Of a stretch of 64,000 nucleotides of DNA, positions 43,454 through 52,185 are shown piece by piece. The notes under the pieces are model-generated. The model saw only the letters and a list, made by a program, of their open reading frames with translations. It had not been told where the DNA came from and did no database searches. Every line of letters starts with the position of its first letter. The stretch's first letter is position 1. Origin of the DNA: Cellulomonas wangsupingiae (lineage in GTDB: Bacteria > Actinomycetota > Actinomycetes > Actinomycetales > Cellulomonadaceae); NCBI RefSeq assembly GCF_024508275.1, contig NZ_CP101989.1, positions 2,356,001 to 2,420,000 on the forward strand. Reading direction: 5' to 3'. The position numbers and the translations under genes are program-made.

Positions 43454-44683
43454 TCACCGCGGCAGGGGCACCCGCCGCACGCGCAACGCCGTGAGGTCGT
43501 ACCCCTGGCTCTGCTCGCTCCACCGGACGCGGGGCGGACCGGCGGCCGCGAGGTCCTCGCGCAGGAGGGCGGAGACGAACACCTCCGCCTCCGCGGAGGC
43601 GAGCGGCGCACCCGGGCACCGGTGATGACCGTCGCCGAAGGCGAGGACGGCCGGTCCGGACGCACGCGCCATGGCCCGGTGGGGGTGCACCGCGTGCGGG
43701 TCGGCGCCCACGACCCGCTCGTCGGCGTTGACCGCCCGGACGTCCACGTCGATCAGCGCACCGGCCGGCACCTCGACCGGGCCGTCAGGCCCGTGGAACG
43801 TCAGCGGAGCCGTCGTGCGGCGCAGCAGGTGCCCGACCACGGGCTCGACGCGCAGCACCTCCTCGATGATCGCGACGCGGCCGTCGCGGTCGGACGCGCG
43901 GTACCGCGCACGCAGCGCGCCGTCGTCGAGCAGGTGCCACACGGCCGCGGCGATGAGCTCCCGCGTCGTCACCATGCCCGCAGCCGCGTACGTGACGCAC
44001 TCGGTGAGGATCTCCAGGTCCGAGTAGCCGGCGTCCACCAGGGTGCTGATGAGGTCCTCGCGCCGACGACGCCGCCGCGCGCGGATGGCCGGCTTCACGT
44101 CGAGCAGGTAGAACCGCAACATCGCGGTGCCGCGCAGCGCCTCGCGCACCCCCGCGAGCGGCGAGCCCGGCCGCGGCGGTGGTGCGAAGAACTCGTCCAG
44201 CCGGGCACGCATCCGCGGTGACCCACCGTGGTCGAGGCCGATGACCCGGGACGCGACCTCGACGGCCATCTGCATGCTGAGCCCGGTCAGGTCCGTCCAC
44301 CGGTCGGTGCGCACCTGAGCGACGAGACGCTCCGCGGTCTCCCCCATCCAGTCCCGGTAGCCGGCGACGACGCGCGGGGCGAACAGGTGGGCCGCCGCGC
44401 GGCGCTGGGCGTGGTGGGCCTCCCCCTCGACGAACAGGATCGGCGGACGGATCCGCACCGGTCCCCCGCCGCCCAGCTCCTCCGCACCGAAGCCCGCCTG
44501 CCGCGTGTGCTCGGGGTGCCGCAGCACCGTGCGGGCCAGCGCGTACGACCGGATGCGCCAGCGCGGCCGGTCCCCGGTGACGTGCTCGATGTCGGGGCCG
44601 GTGCCGTCGTCGGGCTGGGCCAGCTTGCGCACCGGGCAGCCCGTCGGTGCGTCCTGCGTCTGCCCGTCCGCGGTGGCCGTCAC
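43454..44683 (-). CDS. Cytochrome P450 (soluble, bacterial class I type)
   Basis: A 409-residue P450. The haem-binding motif is AFGDGHHRCPGAPLA, matching FGxGxHxCxG; the K-helix ExxR is EEVLRVEP; and the I-helix reads TYAAAGMVTTRE. Near the N-terminus TGCPVRKL appears, a pattern of P450s related to linalool and terpene hydroxylases. No ferredoxin or reductase gene adjoins it. The GTG at 44683 is seven bases from a TAGTGT hexamer at 44691-44696. Substrate unknown. Confidence 0.93.
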   Translation of the reverse strand: MTATADGQTQDAPTGCPVRKLAQPDDGTGPDIEHVTGDRPRWRIRSYALARTVLRHPEHTRQAGFGAEELGGGGPVRIRPPILFVEGEAHHAQRRAAAHLFAPRVVAGYRDWMGETAERLVAQVRTDRWTDLTGLSMQMAVEVASRVIGLDHGGSPRMRARLDEFFAPPPRPGSPLAGVREALRGTAMLRFYLLDVKPAIRARRRRRREDLISTLVDAGYSDLEILTECVTYAAAGMVTTRELIAAAVWHLLDDGALRARYRASDRDGRVAIIEEVLRVEPVVGHLLRRTTAPLTFHGPDGPVEVPAGALIDVDVRAVNADERVVGADPHAVHPHRAMARASGPAVLAFGDGHHRCPGAPLASAEAEVFVSALLREDLAAAGPPRVRWSEQSQGYDLTALRVRRVPLPR

Positions 44684-44745
44684 CCGTTCGACACTAGGGG
44701 CCACCCGTCCGGCCCACCACCCCCGGGGAGGGTCGGCCCGAGGCG

Positions 44746-47700
44746 TCAGCCGTAGAAGGCGCGCTCCACCACGGCACGCGCGCGGCGTGCGGTCCGCAGG
44801 TACGTCTCCTCGAGCATCGCGCCCGACCCCGGGGGGTGCCCCAGCACGCGCGCGACGCCCGCGAGCGCCGTGCGGTCGTGCGGCAGGACGTCGGCCTGCA
44901 CACCCTCGGCGCGTCCGGTCCACAGGACGTTGGCGTCCCGGATGCGCGAGGCCAGCTCCCACGCGTCGCGCAGCACGCTCGCGTCGTCCGCCACGAGCAG
45001 CCTGGCGTCCCGGGCGGCGGCCAGCGCGTCGAGCGTCGACGTGGTCCGCAGCCCGGGCACCTCGTGCGCGTGCTGCAGCTGGAGCAGCTGGGCGGTCCAC
45101 TCCACGTCGCTGATGCCTCCGCGACCCAGCTTGAGGTGACGGCTCGGCTCCACGCCGCGCGGCAGCCGCTCCGCCTCGACCCGCGCCTTGATGCGCCGGA
45201 CCTCGCGCACCGTCGCCGCGTCGAGCCCGCCGGCGGGGTACCGCAGCGGGTCGACGAGCGCGACGAACCGCTCCCCCAGGGCCCGGTCTCCCGCGACCGG
45301 CCGCGCGCGCAGCAGCGCCTGGCTCTCCCAGGGCGAGGACCACCGCTGGTAGTACTCGGCGTACGCGTCGAACGACCGCGCCAGCGGGCCGTTGCGACCT
45401 TCCGGACGCAGGTCGGCGTCGACGCTCAGGGTCGGCTCCGGGCCGACGCTGCCGAGCAGCTGGCGCACGCGCGTGGCCACGGCCACCGCGAAGTCCTGGG
45501 CGACCCTGCCGTCCGCGCCCGGCTCCGGGTCGTGGACGAACAGCACGTCGGCGTCGGAGGAGTACGCCATCTCGCGGCCGCCGAGCCGCCCCATGGCCAC
45601 CACCAGCAGCCGTGTGGGGTTCGCGTCGATGCCGGCGGCCGTGCGCGCGTCGGACTCCGCGACCCGCAGCGTGCCGGCGAGCACGGCGTCCGCGGTGATC
45701 GTCAGGCTCTGCGACGCCCGCACGCCCGTGGTCACACCGAGGACGTCGGCCACCGCCGTGCGCGCCAGCTCCCGGCGCCGCAGGGCCCGCAGCGCCGTGA
45801 CGGCGGGCACGGGCTCGGCCGCACGGCGCAGGACGGCGTCCGCCTCCGCCGCCAGCCGCTCGGCGGAGCGCGGCGCGAGCTCGGCGTCGTCGCCCAGCCA
45901 GGTGACCGACTCCGGCGACCTGCGCAGCGCGTCGGCCGCGTACCGCGACGTCGACAGCACCTGCGCGAGGCGCTGCGCCGCGGTACCGGAGTCGCGCAGC
46001 AGCTTGAGGTACCAGTGCGTCGTGCCGAGCTGGTCCGACAGGCGCCGGAAGGCGAGCAGACCGCCGTCGGGGTCGGGACCGTCGGCGAACCAGCCGAGCA
46101 TGACGGGCAGCAGCTGCCGCTGGATCGCCGCCCGCCGGGAGACGCCGTCGGTCAGCGCAGCGATGTGCCGGACGGCGCCGGCCGGGTCGCGGTACCCGAT
46201 CGCGGCCAGCCGGGCGCGCGCCGCCTCGGGCGCGAGGCGCGCCTCCTCGGTGGACAGCGCGGCGGTGGCGGGCAGCAGCGGCCGGTAGAACAGCTCCTCG
46301 TGCAGCCGTCGCACGTCGCGGCGGATCGTGCGCCACCGCTCGAGCAGCCCTTGCGGACCCTCGGCCCGCATGCCCATCGTGCGGGCCAGTCGCCGCAGGT
46401 CCGCGTCCGAGGTCGGGACCAGGTGCGTGCGCTGCAGCCGGTGCAGCTGGATGCGGTGCTCCATCATCCGCATCCACCGGTAGCAGACCGCGAGCTGCGC
46501 CGCGTGGTCGCGTCCGACGTAACCACCGGCGGCGAGCGCCGCCAGCGCCGTCAGGGTGCTCGGGCTGCGGATCGTCTCGTCGGCGCGCCCGTGCACGAGC
46601 TGGAGCAGCTGGACGGTGAACTCCACGTCCCGCAGGCCCCCGCTGCCGAGCTTGAGCTGACGGTCCGCCTCGGCGCGCGGGATGTGGGCCTCGACCCGGC
46701 GACGCATCGCCTGCGAGTCCTCGACGAAGTTGTCGCGCTGGACCGCCGACCACACGAACGGTGACACCGCCTCGACGTACGCGCCGCCCAGCGCGCGGTC
46801 ACCGGCCAGCGGCCTGGCCTTGAGCAGCGCCTGGAACTCCCACGTCTTCGCCCAGCGCTCGTAGTACGCACGGTGGCTCGCGACCGTGCGCACCAGCGGG
46901 CCGTCCTTGCCCTCCGGGCGCAGCGCCGCGTCCACCGGCCACAGCGCGGGCTCGCCCGCGGGACCGCAGCACGCCCGCGCCAGGCCCGCGGCGAGGCGCG
47001 CACCGGTGATCATGGCGTCGTCCTCCGGCGTCCCCTCGACCGGCTCCGCGACGTACACGACGTCGACGTCCGAGACGTAGTTGAGCTCGCGCCCACCGGC
47101 CTTGCCCATGCCGATGACGGCCAGGCGCACACCGCGTCCCTCGTCGTCGAGGTCGGCCCGGGCCAGCGCCAGGGACGCCTCGAGCGCAGCCGCCGCCAGG
47201 TCCGCGAGGGCCGCGCCGACGCCGGGCAGCCGGCTCAGCGGGTCGGCCGAGGTCAGGTCGGTCGCCGCGACGCGCAGCAGCCGGGTCCGGTACGCACGCC
47301 GCATCGCGTCGATCCCGGGCGTGCCGGCGAGACCAGCCACGGGCACCTCGGCGTCCGGGTCCGCGTCGACCGCGCGCAGGAGCTCGGCGCGCACCCGCCC
47401 GGCGTCGACACCCAGGCCCGGCTCCGGGTCCGCGACCACGCGCAGGTTGCCCGGGTGCGCGGCGAGCGTGTTGCCGATGGCCGACGAGGCGCCGGTCAGC
47501 GCGAGCAGCCGGCGGCGCGCCGGTCCGTCGTCGGCCAGCACGTCGCGCAGCAGGCCCGACAGCGCCGGGTCCCGCTGCACCGCCCCGGCCACCTTCGCGA
47601 GCGCGAGCAGCGCCTCGTCGGGGTCGCCGACGTCCCGCAAGGCGTCCACGACGTGGTCGACGACGTCCGGGTCGACCGCCGTCAGCGCCGCGTCGGCCAG

Positions 47701-47787
47701 GAGCCGCTCGGCCCGTGGCACGTCGGCCACGCCGACGCGCGTCAGCCGCGCCGCCAGCGAGGCGCCACGGCCGGTCGACGTCGACAT
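44746..47787 (-). CDS. glnE: Glutamine synthetase adenylyltransferase/deadenylase
   Basis: GlnE adds and removes AMP on the regulatory tyrosine of glutamine synthetase according to nitrogen state. The 1013 residues hold two nucleotidyltransferase domains: one with GMGKAGGRELNYVSDVDVVYV (deadenylation side, N-terminal half), the other with AMGRLGGREMAYSSDADVLFV (adenylation side, C-terminal half). Each ends in the metal-binding S-D-x-D. It begins four bases after the glnA2 stop, so both are co-transcribed. Its target Tyr is present in GlnA1 at 38.7 kb, not in GlnA2. Confidence 0.97.
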   Translation of the reverse strand: MSTSTGRGASLAARLTRVGVADVPRAERLLADAALTAVDPDVVDHVVDALRDVGDPDEALLALAKVAGAVQRDPALSGLLRDVLADDGPARRRLLALTGASSAIGNTLAAHPGNLRVVADPEPGLGVDAGRVRAELLRAVDADPDAEVPVAGLAGTPGIDAMRRAYRTRLLRVAATDLTSADPLSRLPGVGAALADLAAAALEASLALARADLDDEGRGVRLAVIGMGKAGGRELNYVSDVDVVYVAEPVEGTPEDDAMITGARLAAGLARACCGPAGEPALWPVDAALRPEGKDGPLVRTVASHRAYYERWAKTWEFQALLKARPLAGDRALGGAYVEAVSPFVWSAVQRDNFVEDSQAMRRRVEAHIPRAEADRQLKLGSGGLRDVEFTVQLLQLVHGRADETIRSPSTLTALAALAAGGYVGRDHAAQLAVCYRWMRMMEHRIQLHRLQRTHLVPTSDADLRRLARTMGMRAEGPQGLLERWRTIRRDVRRLHEELFYRPLLPATAALSTEEARLAPEAARARLAAIGYRDPAGAVRHIAALTDGVSRRAAIQRQLLPVMLGWFADGPDPDGGLLAFRRLSDQLGTTHWYLKLLRDSGTAAQRLAQVLSTSRYAADALRRSPESVTWLGDDAELAPRSAERLAAEADAVLRRAAEPVPAVTALRALRRRELARTAVADVLGVTTGVRASQSLTITADAVLAGTLRVAESDARTAAGIDANPTRLLVVAMGRLGGREMAYSSDADVLFVHDPEPGADGRVAQDFAVAVATRVRQLLGSVGPEPTLSVDADLRPEGRNGPLARSFDAYAEYYQRWSSPWESQALLRARPVAGDRALGERFVALVDPLRYPAGGLDAATVREVRRIKARVEAERLPRGVEPSRHLKLGRGGISDVEWTAQLLQLQHAHEVPGLRTTSTLDALAAARDARLLVADDASVLRDAWELASRIRDANVLWTGRAEGVQADVLPHDRTALAGVARVLGHPPGSGAMLEETYLRTARRARAVVERAFYG

Positions 47788-47791
47788 GGCG

Positions 47792-49129
47792 TCAGATCAG
47801 CGGCAGGAACCGCTGCAGCTCGTACGGGGTCACCTGCGCACGGTACTCGGCCCACTCCTGGCGCTTGTTGCGCAGGAAGTAGTCGAAGACGTGCTCACCC
47901 AGCGTCTCGGCGACGAGCTCCGAGCGCTGCATGACGTCGATGGCGGCCTCCAGCGACGTCGGCAGCGGCTCGATGCCGAGGGCCTTGCGCTCGGCGTCGG
48001 TCAGCTCCCAGACGTCGTCGTCGGCGCCCTCGGGCATCTCGTACCCCTCCTCGATGCCCTTGAGGCCCGCCGCCAGCAGCACGGCGAACGAGAGGTAGGG
48101 GTTCGTGGCGGAGTCCACGGCGCGGTACTCGACGCGGCTGGAGTTGCCCTTGCCCGGCTTGTACATGGGCACGCGGACGAGCGCGGAGCGGTTGTTGTGA
48201 CCCCAGCAGACGAAACTCGGCGCCTCGGCGCCGCCCCACAGCCGCTTGTAGGAGTTGACGAACTGGTTCGTCACGGCCGTGATCTCGGCCGCGTGCGTGA
48301 GCAGGCCGGCGATGAACGACCGCGCGACCTTCGACAGCTCGAGCGGGGCGCCCGGCTCGTGGAACGCGTTGCGGTCCCCCTCGAAGAGCGACAGGTGGGT
48401 GTGCATGCCGGAGCCCGGCTGGTCCGCCAGCGGCTTGGGCATGAACGACGCGAAGACGCCCTGCTCGAGGGCGACCTCCTTGACGACCGTGCGGAACGTC
48501 ATGATGTTGTCGGCCGTCGTCAGCGCGTCGGCGTAGCGCAGGTCGATCTCGTTCTGACCCGGGCCGGCCTCGTGGTGGGAGAACTCGACCGAGATGCCCA
48601 TGGACTCGAGCATCGTGATCGCGGCGCGTCGGAAGTCGTGCGCCGTGCCGCGCGGCACGTGGTCGAAGTAGCCGCCCTGGTCGACCGGCACCAGGGGACG
48701 GTTGGGGTCCGCCGGCGCGTCGAACAGGTAGAACTCGACCTCGGGGTGCGTGTAGAAGGTGAAGCCGCGGTCGCTCGCGCGGTCGAGCGCGCGCTTGAGC
48801 ACGTACCGGGAGTCCGCCAGCGACGGCTCACCGTCCGGCGTCAGCAGGTCGCAGAACATCCGCGCGGTGCCGTGCCGCTCCCCCCGCCAGGGCAGGATCT
48901 GGAACGTCGAGGGGTCGGGCTTGGCGATCATGTCCGCCTCGTAGACCCGCGTCAGACCCTCGATCGCGCTGCCGTCGAACCCGATGCCCTCGCTGAACGC
49001 CTGCTCGAGCTCGGCGGGCGCGACGGCGACCGACTTGAGCATGCCGAGGACGTCCGTGAACCACAGACGGATGAAGCGGATGTCCCGCTCCTCGACGGTG
49101 CGGAGAACGAACTCCTGCTGCCTGTCCAT
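47792..49129 (-). CDS. Glutamine synthetase GlnA2 (type I-alpha-like)
   Basis: A second glutamine synthetase of 445 residues. Conserved active-site motifs are FDGSAIEG, PEVEFYLFD, GSGMHTHLSLFEG and NRSALVRVP. It is about 30 residues shorter than GlnA1, without the beta-type insertion, and the adenylylation loop reads DDDVWELTDAER with Trp in place of Tyr. It therefore should not be adenylylated by the neighbouring GlnE. The ATG at 49129 is preceded by AGGCAGG; an ATG at 49138 is too close to that site. Substrate could be glutamate or another amino acid. Confidence 0.94.
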   Translation of the reverse strand: MDRQQEFVLRTVEERDIRFIRLWFTDVLGMLKSVAVAPAELEQAFSEGIGFDGSAIEGLTRVYEADMIAKPDPSTFQILPWRGERHGTARMFCDLLTPDGEPSLADSRYVLKRALDRASDRGFTFYTHPEVEFYLFDAPADPNRPLVPVDQGGYFDHVPRGTAHDFRRAAITMLESMGISVEFSHHEAGPGQNEIDLRYADALTTADNIMTFRTVVKEVALEQGVFASFMPKPLADQPGSGMHTHLSLFEGDRNAFHEPGAPLELSKVARSFIAGLLTHAAEITAVTNQFVNSYKRLWGGAEAPSFVCWGHNNRSALVRVPMYKPGKGNSSRVEYRAVDSATNPYLSFAVLLAAGLKGIEEGYEMPEGADDDVWELTDAERKALGIEPLPTSLEAAIDVMQRSELVAETLGEHVFDYFLRNKRQEWAEYRAQVTPYELQRFLPLI

Positions 49130-49236
49130 GGCGTACATCCTGCCTGATGAACGCGCCGGTCGGTGCGTGCGTCACGCACGTGGCCGAGCGCGTCGGCGTG
49201 TGCGGGACCTCACAGCCCTCGACCAGCCGCCGCGGC

Positions 49237-49242
49237 TAGGCT
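49237..49242 (+). promoter_or_regulatory. -10 element of panB (TAGGCT)
   Basis: TAGGCT ends six bases before the ATG of panB. The rest of the 120-base gap to glnA2 holds nothing I recognise. Confidence 0.55.
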
Positions 49243-49248
49243 CGCGAC

Positions 49249-50070
49249 ATGTCGCCCAGTGACGTCCCGACACCGCGCCGCGTGCGCGTCCACCACCTGC
49301 AGGCCGCCAAGGACCGCGGCGAGCGGCTGACCATGCTGACGGCGTACGACGCGCTCACCGCGCGGCTGTTCGACGACGCGGGCATCGACATGCTGCTCGT
49401 CGGCGACTCGATCGGGAACACGATGCACGGGCACGCCACGACGCTGCCGGTGACGCTCGACCACATCGTGGTCGCGGCGCGGGCCGTCGCCGGTGCGGTG
49501 CGCCGCGCGTTCGTCGTCGCGGACCTGCCCTTCGGCACCTACGAGGCGGGACCCGAGCAGGCGCTCGCGAGCGCCGTGCGGGTCATGAAGGAGACGGGCG
49601 TCTCGGCCGTCAAGCTCGAGGGCGGCCACCGCTCGGTGCCGCAGATCCGCGCGCTGACGCAGGCCGGCATCCCCGTCGTGGCGCACCTGGGCTACACCCC
49701 GCAGTCGGAGAACGCCCTCGGCGGGCCACGCGTGCAGGGCCGCGGGCACGCGGCCGAGCAGCTCAGCGACGACGCCGTCGCGGTGACCGACGCCGGCGCG
49801 GTCGCGATCGTGCTGGAGATGGTGCCGGCGACCGTCGCCGCACGGATCACCGAGGTCGTGCGGGTGCCCACCATCGGCATCGGCGCCGGCCCGCACTGCG
49901 ACGGGCAGGTGCTGGTCTGGGTGGACATGGCCGGCATGGGCGACTGGTCGCCCCGGTTCGCCAAGCGGTTCGGTGAGGTCGGCGCGGCCCTGACGGCGGC
50001 CGCGCGCGACTACGCCGACGAGGTCCGCTCCGGGACGTTCCCGGACGCCGCCCACTCGTTCGACGCGTGA
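49249..50070 (+). CDS. panB: 3-methyl-2-oxobutanoate hydroxymethyltransferase
   Basis: PanB makes ketopantoate from 2-oxoisovalerate and methylenetetrahydrofolate in pantothenate and CoA synthesis. The 273 residues have TAYDALTARLFDDAGID, LLVGDSIGNTMHGH with the metal Asp, and GVSAVKLEGG with the catalytic Glu region. GLTPQS-type residues (LGYTPQSENALGG) complete the family pattern. Transcribed alone; a hairpin follows. Confidence 0.97.
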   Translation: MSPSDVPTPRRVRVHHLQAAKDRGERLTMLTAYDALTARLFDDAGIDMLLVGDSIGNTMHGHATTLPVTLDHIVVAARAVAGAVRRAFVVADLPFGTYEAGPEQALASAVRVMKETGVSAVKLEGGHRSVPQIRALTQAGIPVVAHLGYTPQSENALGGPRVQGRGHAAEQLSDDAVAVTDAGAVAIVLEMVPATVAARITEVVRVPTIGIGAGPHCDGQVLVWVDMAGMGDWSPRFAKRFGEVGAALTAAARDYADEVRSGTFPDAAHSFDA

Positions 50071-50075
50071 CGTCG

Positions 50076-50107
50076 GCGTGACGGCCGCGCCCGGGCGGCC
50101 GTCGCGC
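50076..50107. terminator. Bidirectional terminator, panB / SPOR-like gene
   Basis: A 13-base-pair stem with one G-U pair and a GCCCGG loop lies between the convergent stops at 50070 and 50113. Confidence 0.75.
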
Positions 50108-50112
50108 GGCGC

Positions 50113-50280
50113 TCACTGCTCCGCGTCCTGCGCGTCCCACGCGTCGTTGCGGGCGCGCGCCCGCTCGAGCGCCTGCAGGGCCTCCTCGCGCGTCGCGTAC
50201 GGGCCCATCAGCTGCGACCAGTCGCTCTGGCGCCCCTCCTCCACCTCGTGCGTACGGGTGTTGTAGAAGTACTCCGCCAC
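50113..50280 (-). CDS. Small SPOR-domain-like protein (55 residues)
   Basis: This gene is short but well supported: GAGGAG lies five bases before the GTG at 50280. The protein begins [18 protein letters not shown], continues [20 protein letters not shown] and ends in an acidic helix. The segment [16 protein letters not shown] is the core of SPOR-type repeats (GPYxxxEEA), which bind denuded peptidoglycan in secreted proteins. Here there is no signal peptide, so a cytoplasmic role is more likely. Such small proteins are common next to map in actinobacteria. Function unknown. Confidence 0.68.
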   Translation of the reverse strand: MAEYFYNTRTHEVEEGRQSDWSQLMGPYATREEALQALERARARNDAWDAQDAEQ

Positions 50281-50324
50281 CTCGGCTCCTCTCGCCCGGC
50301 AGGCCGGTGCGGCCCGCCGCTACG

Positions 50325-50330
50325 TAGACT
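50325..50330 (+). promoter_or_regulatory. -10 element of the map-ppgK operon (TAGACT)
   Basis: TAGACT ends seven bases before the ATG at 50338. Confidence 0.55.
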
Positions 50331-50337
50331 GACCAGC

Positions 50338-51210
50338 ATGCCGTCGGTCCACCCGTCGCGCACCGCGCTCGTCCCCGGGCAGGTCAGCCCGCGGCGTCCG
50401 GTCCCCGCGCACATCCCCCGTCCGGAGTACGTCGACCGCCCGATGCCGGCGCCGTGGCGCGGGCCGGACGTGCTGGACGACGCGACGATCGAGCGCATCC
50501 GCGTGGCCGCCCGCATCGCGGCGCAGGCCCTGCAGGAGGTGGGCCGCCACGTGGCGCCCGGGGTGACCACCGACGAGCTCGACGCGGTCGGGCACCAGTT
50601 CCTCCTCGACCACGGCGCCTACCCCTCGACGCTCGGGTACCGCGGCTTCCCCAAGTCGCTGTGCACGTCGGTCAACGAGGTCATCTGCCACGGCATCCCG
50701 GACTCCACCGTCGTGCAGGACGGCGACATCGTGAACATCGACGTCACGGCGTACGTCGGCGGCGTGCACGGCGACACGAACGCGACGTTCCTCGCCGGCG
50801 ACGTCGACGAGGAGTCGCGGCTGCTCGTCGAGCGCACGCGGGAGGCCCTCGAGCGCGGGATCAGGGCGGTGCGGCCCGGCCGCGAGATCAACGTCATCGG
50901 TCGCGTCATCGAGAAGTACGCGGCACGATTCGGCTACGGGGTCGTGCGCGACTTCACCGGGCACGGCGTGGGGCCGGCGTTCCACACGGGCCTGGTCGTG
51001 CCGCACTACGACGCCGCACCGCAGTACGCGACCGTCATCGAGCCCGGCATGGTCTTCACGATCGAGCCGATGCTCGACCTGGGCACCGCGGACTGGGAGA
51101 TGTGGGACGACGGGTGGACGGTCGTCACGGCCGACCGCAGCCGGTCGGCGCAGTTCGAGCACACCCTGCTGGTCACCGACTCCGGGGCGGAGGTCCTGAC
51201 ACTGCCATGA
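50338..51210 (+). CDS. map: Methionine aminopeptidase type I with N-terminal extension
   Basis: Map removes the initiator methionine from new proteins. At 290 residues it has an N-terminal extension of about 40 residues with [15 protein letters not shown], the SH3-ligand-like PxxP stretch of actinobacterial MapB. The metal ligands are in [19 protein letters not shown] (two Asp), the GHGVG motif, and the Glu in TIEPMLD and QFEHTLLVT. The active-site His is in VICHGIPD. ppgK overlaps its stop (ATGA). Confidence 0.97.
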   Translation: MPSVHPSRTALVPGQVSPRRPVPAHIPRPEYVDRPMPAPWRGPDVLDDATIERIRVAARIAAQALQEVGRHVAPGVTTDELDAVGHQFLLDHGAYPSTLGYRGFPKSLCTSVNEVICHGIPDSTVVQDGDIVNIDVTAYVGGVHGDTNATFLAGDVDEESRLLVERTREALERGIRAVRPGREINVIGRVIEKYAARFGYGVVRDFTGHGVGPAFHTGLVVPHYDAAPQYATVIEPGMVFTIEPMLDLGTADWEMWDDGWTVVTADRSRSAQFEHTLLVTDSGAEVLTLP

Positions 51211-52013
51211 GCAAGGACGACAGGCACGAGACGGAGCACGGCAAGAAGCACGGCAAGCGCCACCCGGCGACGGCGTTCGGCGTCGACATCGGCGGCTCGG
51301 GCATCAAGGGCGCGCCGGTCGACCTGGAGACCGGTGAGTTCGCCGCCGAGCGCGTCCGCATCCCGACGCCCCAGCCCTCGACGCCCGACGCGGTCGCGCG
51401 CACGGTGGCCGAGGTCGTCGACTCCTTCGACCTCGACAAGGACGTGCCCATCGGGGTCACGTTCCCCGCGGTCATCCTCCACGGCGTCGCGCAGTCGGCC
51501 GCGAACGTGGACGACTCGTGGATCGGCACGGACGTCGCCGCGACCGTCGGCGCTGCCACGGGCAGGCGCGTGCTGGCGGTGAACGACGCCGACGCCGCCG
51601 GGTACGCCGAGGTCGTCTACGGCGCGGCGAAGGACGTGCCGGGCGTCGTCCTGGTCGTCACGCTGGGCACCGGCATCGGGTCCGCGCTCGTCGTGGACGG
51701 CGTGCTGGTGCCCAACACCGAGCTGGGCCACCTCGAGATCGACGGGCACGACGCCGAGTCCCGCGCGTCCGACGCCGCGCGCGACCGCGAGGACCTGTCG
51801 TTCGAGCAGTGGGCGCAGCGCCTGCAGCGGTACTTCACGGTCGTGGAGAACCTGTTCTGGCCCGACCTCATCGTCGTCGGCGGCGGCGTGAGCAAGAAGC
51901 ACGCGCAGTTCCTGCCGCTGCTCGACCTGCGCACGAAGATCGTTCCGGCGGACCTGCGCAACGCCGCCGGCATCGTCGGCGCCGCGCGCCTGGCGGCGGC
52001 GCACGCCCACTGA
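51207..52013 (+). CDS. ppgK: Polyphosphate glucokinase
   Basis: PpgK phosphorylates glucose using polyphosphate or ATP, a hallmark of actinobacteria. The 268 residues belong to the ROK superfamily. [17 protein letters not shown] near residue 24 is the phosphate-binding loop, [10 protein letters not shown] carries the catalytic Asp, and [15 protein letters not shown] and [11 protein letters not shown] follow. The N-terminus is Lys/His-rich. Four-base overlap with map implies co-expression. Confidence 0.95.
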   Translation: MSKDDRHETEHGKKHGKRHPATAFGVDIGGSGIKGAPVDLETGEFAAERVRIPTPQPSTPDAVARTVAEVVDSFDLDKDVPIGVTFPAVILHGVAQSAANVDDSWIGTDVAATVGAATGRRVLAVNDADAAGYAEVVYGAAKDVPGVVLVVTLGTGIGSALVVDGVLVPNTELGHLEIDGHDAESRASDAARDREDLSFEQWAQRLQRYFTVVENLFWPDLIVVGGGVSKKHAQFLPLLDLRTKIVPADLRNAAGIVGAARLAAAHAH

Positions 52014-52101
52014 CGGCCGCGCCTGCGCGCCGGGCGTCCGGGGCCGAACGGGTAGAACTGTGCGCGTGGCGCGCCGTTCGACGGCACCCCGGGACAGCGA
52101 A

Positions 52102-52119
52102 CCTACGGTCGCGTAGGGT
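52102..52119 (+). promoter_or_regulatory. Palindromic operator and -10 of the desaturase gene
   Basis: CCTACG-GTCG-CGTAGG (52102-52117) is a perfect inverted repeat. It overlaps TAGGGT (52114-52119), a -10-like hexamer about 66 bases before the desaturase ATG. A repressor bound here would block RNA polymerase. Confidence 0.5.
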
Positions 52120-52176
52120 AGGAGCATCCGCGAGCGCCCGCTCACCCCCCACGGCTGGGAAGTCGACCCGAGCCCT

Positions 52177-52182
52177 GGAGGT
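52177..52182 (+). promoter_or_regulatory. Ribosome binding site of the desaturase gene
   Basis: GGAGGT, the full anti-Shine-Dalgarno complement, lies three bases before the ATG at 52186 and fixes that start. Confidence 0.7.
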
Positions 52183-52185
52183 CAC

